Shown here: positions 56,875 to 64,000 of the stretch, one piece after another | How positions within the stretch are numbered: position 1 is the first letter of the stretch | Layout of the letters: the number at the start of each line of letters is the position of its first letter | From: Ochotona curzoniae | Taxonomy: Eukaryota > Chordata > Mammalia > Lagomorpha > Ochotonidae | Length of the DNA stretch: 64,000 nt | Direction of reading: 5' to 3' | Assembly (NCBI RefSeq): GCF_017591425.1 | Contig: NW_024467120.1 | Span: 248,001 to 312,000, forward strand | Notes under the pieces: model-generated | The model's input: the letters and a program-made list of their open reading frames with translations, nothing else | Told to the model about the DNA's origin: nothing | The model's database searches: none | Position numbers and translations under genes: made by a program

Positions 56875-57719
56875 TTTTAAGGGAAGTGGTGTCTAGACTG
56901 CCATTTAATAAAAAAAGAGAATGAGAACATGCGAGGTTAAATCTGATGGCAGGAAGCTTTGTAGGAAGCTTTGGAAAAGACTTCCCAGGGGGAGAGTTCG
57001 TAGCATCTTGATAAGATGGCTAGAACATAAAACAACTAACATTGACCACAATGACAACACCTAGAATAATAGTGCTGAACAAATAGCCTCAGAAACGTGT
57101 GCAATGATATGAAACAAAAGCTGGTCTTTAATTTTCACACATGCAACCCTGTGCAGCTGGCTTATTTCCTTACTGCAGATGCAGCTGAAATAAGGTGAAA
57201 AGAAGAAGGAAAGGTGGGCAGAGGTTTGGGGCTGAGAGATGAAACTAGAGGGGTCTCTTCAGCTAGGCGGATGTTAGTTCTAGGTGAATAAACAAAGAGG
57301 CTACTTTCTACAAGAAGCAAGAAGATATCCTCTGACTTGGCATTGCCTGAATAATCTATTGAAGTAAGCAGAGGATAAGAGTGGCAGAAGCAAGAGTTGC
57401 AGTGAACACTATTGGACATGTTTACACTCACTACTGGACGCATGAATGGCAGTGATATTTCCTTTGAACAAATCATAGGAAATTCTTGGAAATTTTGGGA
57501 TTTGCTACAAATATCACTTATTTGTAGTTATACAGAATCATCAGTTTACTGTTAGCAAATGAGAAATACAGTGGTTTAACTTGAATTCTCTCCTAATCAG
57601 TCAGGCATCAATATCCAATGCACACACTGCATCTTTTTGCTTTAATTATAACAGAAATGTTATTCCATGTTTGTGCTAAGCGGAAAATGCCAGATGATTA
57701 AAGTAATCAATTCTTTCCA
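56875..57719. other. Unassigned DNA
   Basis: A 104-codon minus frame (57162-57476) has no recognisable domain. No gene supported. Confidence 0.4.
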
Positions 57720-57920
57720 ATGATCAGGGGCCAGGACTTGCATCCACCTAAATACATTGGAGAATTAGTGCAACTGAAAGAACAGCAAGTCTATAAAGTA
57801 GATTTGAATCTGTTCTTAGAAGCAAATGTTAGTAAAGAAATATTAGATAGTCATGGGGAAAATCTGAAGAAGGCTCTTGTGCAAAGTCTCAGGGCCAGTG
57901 TTGTGTTAGATGGAGAGTGA
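57720..57920 (+). CDS. Unidentified 66-codon open frame, protein-like composition
   Basis: The frame is balanced and amphipathic in composition (DLHPPKYIGELVQLKEQQVY, then NLFLEANVSKEILDSHGENL), unlike the low-complexity chance frames nearby. It contains no motif I know. It could be an exon, a retrocopy scrap or chance. No splice sites are convincing. Confidence 0.2.
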   Translation: MIRGQDLHPPKYIGELVQLKEQQVYKVDLNLFLEANVSKEILDSHGENLKKALVQSLRASVVLDGE

Positions 57921-59320
57921 TAAATCCATAGGGCTACTCAGGTAAGTGTGCAAGGGAGTTCCAGGAATATATCTCAAGATATTCTATGGACATCAAATAT
58001 AGATTTGACTTCAGAAGTGCTATGGGATGGAAGAAAACCCTGAGTTGGAGGCAATAGCATCAGGAATACCACAGGTTATGTTTCCTGCTTATGTGAAAGG
58101 GTGTCTGCAAGTTCTATGGCACTTGGGATGATCGAGATGATGCTATGAGTGTGAAATATATGTTTCAAACAACTGTGGTATCAACTTTAGAAACCTCTCA
58201 GAACAATTTAAAGAAACAAATAGTAACAAGAAAAAATAATATGTAATTGAGAAATAGGAGCAGCTCAAAGTGCTCCTATTTGAGGTAAACCTATTTCTTT
58301 CTCCACATCATGCTGTATGACACAATAGGTGTTTTGTCAAACAGAACAATTTTCAACAGAGCAGATGAGACTTTGGGGTGGTTTGCAACCAAATGAAAAA
58401 GACTGAGAAAATGTGCCCGTTTTTGGACTAACAGATGGCCTTCTGCAAATTCTTCAAAGGCATGCAAGCATTAGTAATATTTAAAGTAGTTTTCCAAAGC
58501 TTGAGAAAGAATCTCATTTTGTAATACAAGAAATTCACTGTTCCATCTTCCTCAGAGTCCTGCACCCATCTAAAGCAATGAGGGAAGAGAAGGAGGACCA
58601 TGATTTTCACTCTGAGAAGCAAAGCAGCATCCTGGATCCATGCCTCCATGAAATGCCTTTCCTCTCCTTCAACTTGAGGTAATGCCTCACAGACACCAAG
58701 AATGCTAGAGGTGAAATGGTTGAGGGCATGTGGATGGATTATTTCCTCTGCAAACCCATTATTTGATTAGGCTGGAGGGCCTACGCTAAGATGAGATGAG
58801 ACATTTATCACTTTCTGCTCAGCCATGGCAACATTGGGGTGATTTCCCAACTTTCCACACACCCTGCTCTCAGCTGTTTACCTCTTATTCATATTTCTCT
58901 TTTCTTTTCTCAGGTTTAATAAAGCACATACATTATGGCACTTAGTTCCAGGTCACTGATAGTCACAGTGTAGACCTTGCTGTAGCCTTTCAAGTTACCC
59001 ATGGATCTTTCCCAATGCCTTGTTTCTGAGAACAGTGAGTGCATGCTGGCTTATTTGATTGTGAATTACAGGATTCCTACCTGTCTCCTCAATTTTCTTT
59101 GAGCTAGGAAACATTTGATGTGCACATAACTACAATGAATTTGGAGTTGTATCAGTGACGACTACGGTGTTGGCAAATCAGGCTGTGGCTGAGTAAGGAA
59201 GGCTTTTATAGGCCAGAAGATGCACCTTGATCAAGACTTGAAAAGTTTTGGTGAATCTATAGAAGGAGCTGGAGTGTAAGTTTAGAATGACCTGAAAAAA
59301 ATGATGAAGATTCAGGTATT
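57921..59320. other. Unassigned DNA (1.4 kb)
   Basis: No gene, RNA or repeat recognised. A 73-codon minus frame at 58428-58649 has no domain. Confidence 0.4.
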
Positions 59321-59324
59321 GGTG

Positions 59325-59547
59325 ACTGGTGCTGCATGAGCTAGCCCTCCAAACTTCACGCACAAGCATCCCATATAGGCACCTGTTAGTGTTCCAGATG
59401 CTCCACTTTGATCTAGCTCACAGAATGGCCCAAATCCTTGGATCCCTGCACTCATATGGATGACTTGGTGGAAACTTTTGCTCAGCTCAGCTAAGCTGCA
59501 GCCATTTGGGGAGTGAACCAATGAATGGAAGATCTCTAGTCCCTCTC
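59325..59547 (+). repeat. CSINE lacking its tail, plus strand
   Basis: 'acaagcatcccatataggca', 'cagaatggcccaaatccttg' and 'catttggggagtgaaccaat' end at 'tctctagtccctctctgg'. The PAN3 copy begins directly after it, where the SINE tail should be. Confidence 0.8.
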
Positions 59548-60573
59548 TGGGCTCCCTGGGCGGCTCCTACTCCCCCTGCAGGACAGACCCACCCAGCCCG
59601 ACAGCTGTGCCTTCCTTCCCTCCCTGGTCTGTGGTGGCTGCGGCATTGCTATGAACAGTGGTGGTGGCCTCCTCTCCACCACCCTCGGCTACCCCCTCCT
59701 CCTTGTCCTTCTCCTCTTTCTCCTCACTGGTGAAAGTCACGGCCTGGCTGCTAGGGCTCGGGGTGTCCCTGGCAGGGTGGCGGCAGCTGCAGTGGTGTCG
59801 GCAGCAGTGGTGTCCACCATGAAGCTCAAGTAGAGCCGCTACTATTCCAAGAATAAAACTTACTTCTACGGGGAGGAGTGTCAGTTCTTGCATGAGGACC
59901 GACTGCCGCTGCAGCACCCTGGCCTCCCTGGGCCTCAGCATCCATAGCAACAGCATTTCCCTGGCTCTGGCAGGCGCGCCCATGGACGGCTTTCCATCAG
60001 GACAGGTCCCGGGACTGGAGGTGCTGGGCCGCCCCCGGGGCCCAAGAAGCCAGAGCTTGGCGGCAAGGGCTCCAGAGGCGCCAGTGGCACAGGAGGCGCA
60101 GGGAAGGACTGGAAAGACCCTGGCTAACCATTCCTGGCATGGATGGGAATACTTTAACCCGTACAAGTCTCACAGATTCCTATTTCCGCACCAGCTTTAT
60201 GGGTGTCAATGGGTTTGGAAGACCTGTAGAAGCAAAATATCTTTTGATGCAGAGAATAACTAATAGTTGCAGCTCCCCAAACCTTCTAAATGATAGTGCC
60301 AAGACATGTACAGGACAGGATCCTCTCACTTGACCTGCTTCATCCTTGTTTAATGATTTTGGTACCCTCAACATCTCTCAGAGAAGAAAGACACCAAACC
60401 CTTCTGCAAGCGAGTTTATTCCTAAAGGAGGATCAACCTGCAGGCTGAGTAATGTGTCCCAGTCAAATATCTCTGTTTTCTCTCAAGTTTTCTCTCACCC
60501 ATCCATGGGAAGTCCTGAGACAGCTGTATTAGCACAGGGGGCAAGCACTGGACGGAGTCAGCACTGGACTTGA
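59548..60573 (+). pseudogene. PAN3: Processed pseudogene of PAN3 (N-terminal part)
   Basis: PAN3 is the adaptor subunit of the PAN2-PAN3 deadenylase that shortens mRNA poly(A) tails. The copy starts at 59651 with MNSGGG and has no introns. In the CCCH zinc finger the frame reads KLK, stop (59831), SRYYSKNKTYFYGEECQFLHED, so the first two zinc cysteines are gone (one next to a stop, one now Tyr). A frameshift near 59885 moves to the frame with HSNSISLALAGAPMDGF. A second near 60060-60130 moves to MDGNTLTRTSLTDSYF, GVNGFGRP, LLNDSAK, stop at 60331, then SSLFNDFGTLNISQRRKTPN, EFIPKGGST and SHPSMGSP. Similarity ends at about 60545, about a quarter into the protein. The pseudokinase and C-terminal domains are absent. 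It is dead: at least two frameshifts and two stops. Confidence 0.93.
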
Positions 60574-61995
60574 CGATACAAACTACAATTCATGAAACTG
60601 ACTGGTTTCACCAAAGAATGGATAGTTTGGGCAGCGTTGAACAGCTCTATGAAGGTCTATCTGCTTAACTGAAGGGATTGTTGAGTTCAGCAACTTTTAA
60701 TTCCCCTTATTAAATCTAAGTGGCTGTTGTTGTGAAAACAGGGTTTTTGAGGGAATCAGTTCTGACAATTAACATCAGTGTTACTGGCTCTGTTTTCTTT
60801 TCATCAACAAATTTCATGGAACAATTCTTTTAAATGTAGAAATTTTGCTGCTATTTGTTGCCAGGAAGAATTTGCATTTCATGAGTGGTCAGCTGGAGTT
60901 TTGCAGTCTGCTTGCAAAACCAAGTTACCCCTTTTTCACGTGGGGTTGTAAATAGTTCTCTGAAGTAAGCTATTTGACCTTTGTATTATTTCATCTTTTT
61001 AAAGGTAGTGTGCATTTGTGGATCCAAAATGTTAGGATTAAATGGACTTAATATGTTTCGTAAGTATTTTATTAGATTAGTGGATGCTATCTATTTCAAG
61101 CTTATAGGTCTTTTTGATACTCAATACTTAGCAAATTTTAATAAGATAGTTAATACTACCTTTATACTTCAACTTTCATTGATAACTGAGTTAATGAGAG
61201 AAATTTTAATGTCTAATTGAATTGACTTTGAAATCTGAAACATGAAGTATTGGGGTTACAAGAAGAAAAAGGCAATATACCAATTATTGGGGCTGTAATA
61301 AATCATACTTCCAATTCGGTTTTTGAAGAGTTAAAATTTTGGAATGTACGATAACATAGGGAGTACTTTCTTACAACTATATCTGTTTATAACACTTAAT
61401 TTTGTTGTAGAAATTGAAAGATTATAAATATGTTAATTTTATTTTAGTCATTTGGAAGTTAGTATGATGCAAAATACATAGAGATCATAGAAATTTTACC
61501 TAGTTAGCTTTCTTTTAAATGTCTTGCTATTTCAGCAAGATGTTCAAAGTTATCCATCATAGCAGAGTTAGGAAATCTGACTTTAAATAAATGGACTTGT
61601 GAACAATTATATTTTTGGTTAACTGACTGTGTGAGCAATAACCTGTTTAAACTCTAATGCTTTTTCTTCAAAATGCATTTAGCCAGTTTTGGTGATCATC
61701 TGCAACATTACTTTTGGACAATAAAATCATTTTGGGAAAAGAAGAAAATGCTTTTATTAACTTAGCTTCAATTCTTAACTAAATTGAGTGTTGGAACATG
61801 GAGTAGCTTGTTTTATTTTATGCAGTCTGTTCAAGGATTAGGACCGCATTGGAAACATATGTAAACCTGTGGGACGATACTTGTCCTGCTGTTCTCTTTA
61901 TTTGTGATCACTTTTTCCAGTTTCCTTAATTCATTTTGCTATTTTAATGAATGTGATAGAACTATTTCTGAAAATAATAAACAACAAAAAAAAAC
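60574..61995 (+). pseudogene. Sequence fused to the PAN3 copy: unidentified C-terminus-like codons and 3'-UTR-like DNA
   Basis: Right after the PAN3 part, 60570-60664 is open in one frame for about 32 codons (HETDWFHQRMDSLGSVEQLY) and stops with TAA. It does not match PAN3. 1.3 kb of AT-rich, 3'-UTR-like sequence follows, with AATAAA at about 61721 and again near 61976, then an A-rich run (61985-61995). It may be the tail of another transcript, a PAN3 isoform unknown to me, or unrelated DNA brought in by a deletion. Confidence 0.4.
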
Positions 61996-62886
61996 CCTCA
62001 AAAATCTAATGTGCTATTGTTTTGTTTCCTGTGCAAAATAGTTTTATTCTCATGGAGAGAATATTTGAGGAGTGCTCTAACTTTCAGTTTTACAAATACT
62101 TATTCATACCTAGAAAGCAGCAATACTGTTGTAGTTTTGCTTTACCAATTCATGATAACCTTTAAAAATATTGTGCTACATAGCAGAAACCATACAAGAT
62201 GACCTAATTTTTTATAACTCCCTTTAAACAAATGTCCTAGATGCCAGTTTCTGATGGGTGGGAGATTAATGGTTTTACCAGGGCTTGTGCTGGGAGCAGG
62301 AATCTCAGATGGATATTTGGAAACTTTTGCAAGTGATGAGACTTATTTTCAAAGACATTTTATGGGGGTTTCTATTCAACTCTCTATATATACTAAAAAC
62401 ATTAGTGACTATAACTTTACTTAGCAATGTGACCTAAACAAATAGAAGTGACTAAGACAATGGCATGTTGTTACATTAGAGCTTTTGGAGTGAGCATATC
62501 ATGAGTGCTTTTCCAAATATTCACGGGAAAAAAAAAAGAATTTACATTTCAGTTTATTAAGATCCAAACATTATTAATAGCATGCACAAGTTTTTCTCAT
62601 ATAAAGTAATATTCATTAAAACCCCTCATGTGTACAGATTTTAATTTATTTTGCACAACAGTAAGTCATCTTTTTCTCCCTATGTCCATGAATTTTGGAG
62701 ATATTTTGTGGGTTATGCTGTCTATTTGTTCTTCAACAATTATATATGTTATATCTATATGCACACACATATGTACATATATATTGTGTTGCATTATCCA
62801 ACTTGTTTTATTTTTTGTGAAGAAGACTTGTGATGGAAAATGATTTGTATCAGTGTTTGTAATGTCATTTGTAAAGTGACTAGTAG
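61996..62886. other. Unassigned AT-rich DNA
   Basis: Short frames only (63 and 71 codons) and AT-rich codons. No gene recognised. Confidence 0.45.
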
Positions 62887-62887
62887 G

Positions 62888-63130
62888 ATGGGCATTTGGT
62901 GCATCAGCTAAGACACCACTTGTGATGCATGTAACTTGTACCACAGAGGCTGAGATGGAGCACTAGATCCACTACCGGTTGAAATTCCCTTCTGAACTGA
63001 TTGGATATGTAGGGGCTCAAATAAGAAAGTCCCTGATATCCCTGGTGAAGTCAGACTGCAATCTTGGTTTTGATCCCGTGCCTTGTATTGCCCTGCATGC
63101 ATTAGATATTTAGGGAATGAAATACAAATG
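62888..63130 (+). repeat. Old tRNA-derived SINE, plus strand
   Basis: 'gggcatttggtgcatcagct' followed by 'aagacaccacttgtgatgca' is a SINE head with a shifted body. It also contains 'gatcccgtgccttgtattgc'. Confidence 0.55.
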
Positions 63131-63289
63131 GAGAAATCATTTTGTCTCCATTGAATAAAAGAAATCAATATATGAAAAATCTGGATGAAATTTTAGTGAG
63201 AAAAATAGACCTGTTTTGAAAATATATGTTTTTAATGTTAACCATAATATGTAATTATCTATTCTATATGTAATAAATTTATATGTCGG

Positions 63290-63552
63290 GATTTAATTTT
63301 ATTTGAAAGGCAGGATTTGTAGAAGAGAAGAAGACATAAAGATATTCTATCTACTGGTTCATTCCCCAAGTGAGAGGCTCCTGGGTCTCCCAGTGGGAGT
63401 CAGGTCCCAAGGGCTTAGATCATCCCCTGTTGCTTTCCCAGGACACAAGCAGAGAACCAGATTAGGGGTGGAGCATCCATTGGGAGTGTCATCCAAATGG
63501 ATTGTCAGGGACACAGGTTGCAGGTTTGCTGAGCCACTGGGTCAGCTCCAAC
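63290..63552 (-). repeat. CSINE, minus strand
   Basis: 'ctggttcattccccaagtga', 'cctgggtctcccagtgggag', 'tttcccaggacacaagcaga' and 'tgctgagccactgggtcagc' fit the complement of the SINE. Confidence 0.8.
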
Positions 63553-63746
63553 ATATATTATATCTGTGAAGTAACCAGCAGTATCCAAAACTACACATTG
63601 CACCATAAATGGGATTTGTGCACTTTAAGTGTCTTCACTTAATGGATTCATACATTGTTGCATATGAAAACACTTTTGCATGCCAGACACAATATGAGCA
63701 GTCTGAGAGAGTTCCTACCATCACAGAAATTACAATGTGTGGAAGA

Positions 63747-63900
63747 GGACCAGTATAGTGGTTCAACAGTCTAATCCTTGGCCTGCAAGTGCCAGCATCC
63801 AACACCAGCAACAGTTTGTGTCCCAGCTGCTCCACTTGTGGATTGACCAGGCAGCCTCACCCACTGGCACATGCACTGAAATGAACACTGTATGAATTTA
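63747..63900 (+). repeat. Old CSINE fragment, plus strand
   Basis: 'aggaccagtatagtggttca', 'gcctgcaagtgccagcatcc' and 'gtcccagctgctccacttgt' are the SINE head and middle. The rest is unclear. Confidence 0.65.
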
Positions 63901-64000
63901 ATCTGAAACTGAGGCACCTGGTGCACACCAGAGCTAGGTCTGAGGACGTGCAATAAAGGATTCAGGATTCTTAGGGATTGCTATAGTTGAATCCAACTGT
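63901..64000. other. Unassigned DNA at the right edge
   Basis: No gene recognised. Confidence 0.4.

Noticed and set aside
59567..60166. 199-codon open frame on the minus strand
   Set aside because: It is the antisense of the GC-rich PAN3 retrocopy. The plus strand carries the recognisable protein.

Overview
The window looks like mammalian intergenic DNA from a lagomorph, most likely a pika (Ochotona) or a close relative. The main evidence is about two dozen copies, on both strands, of a tRNA-Gly-derived C-type SINE (CSINE). Its marks are CCCATATGGGCGC near the head, a central GGCCTGGGAAAGCAGT block, a GGGAGTGAA block, a C/T-rich stretch and an AATAAA/AAATCTT tail. Lagomorph-type L1 elements are also present. 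The species call is an inference; the SINE family itself is seen directly.

Layout. 1-14 kb holds an old L1 ORF2 fragment, a 400-bp repeat present twice in opposite orientation, decayed L1 ORF1-like pieces, AT-rich irregular tandem repeats and several SINEs. 13.8-22.5 kb holds a minus-strand L1, then a long decayed plus-strand L1 (5' UTR, ORF1, ORF2, 3' UTR). A younger L1 with a 5' inversion (twin-priming structure) and intact target-site duplications sits inside that older copy. 23.2-28.3 kb holds an AT-rich tract, a diverged local duplication split by a SINE, and more SINEs. 28.3-28.9 kb is a short CpG-containing segment with an RFX X-box and two NRF1-like sites. 29.9-36.7 kb holds L1 5'-UTR-like repeats and a nearly complete but dead minus-strand L1 ORF2. 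36.7-46.6 kb is mostly unassigned DNA with SINEs and a 21-unit TTC tract.

The only intact protein-coding gene I recognise is a vomeronasal type-1 receptor (V1R) at 46856-47758 (+). It is a single coding exon of 300 codons with a likely upstream acceptor splice site and a downstream polyadenylation signal. After it come L1 5'-UTR-like DNA containing two different solo-LTR-like sequences (49.8-50.1 and 50.6-51.2 kb), further SINEs, and another L1 5'-UTR-like block in the opposite orientation (55.4-56.9 kb). A broken processed copy of PAN3 lies at 59.55-60.57 kb, and the window ends in AT-rich DNA with old SINEs.

There is no operon-like or multi-gene system here. I found no convincing new biological system. 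The items most worth checking are the V1R, the X-box/NRF1 segment, the nested twin-primed L1, the LTR with a dimeric U3 repeat, and the unidentified sequence fused to the PAN3 copy.
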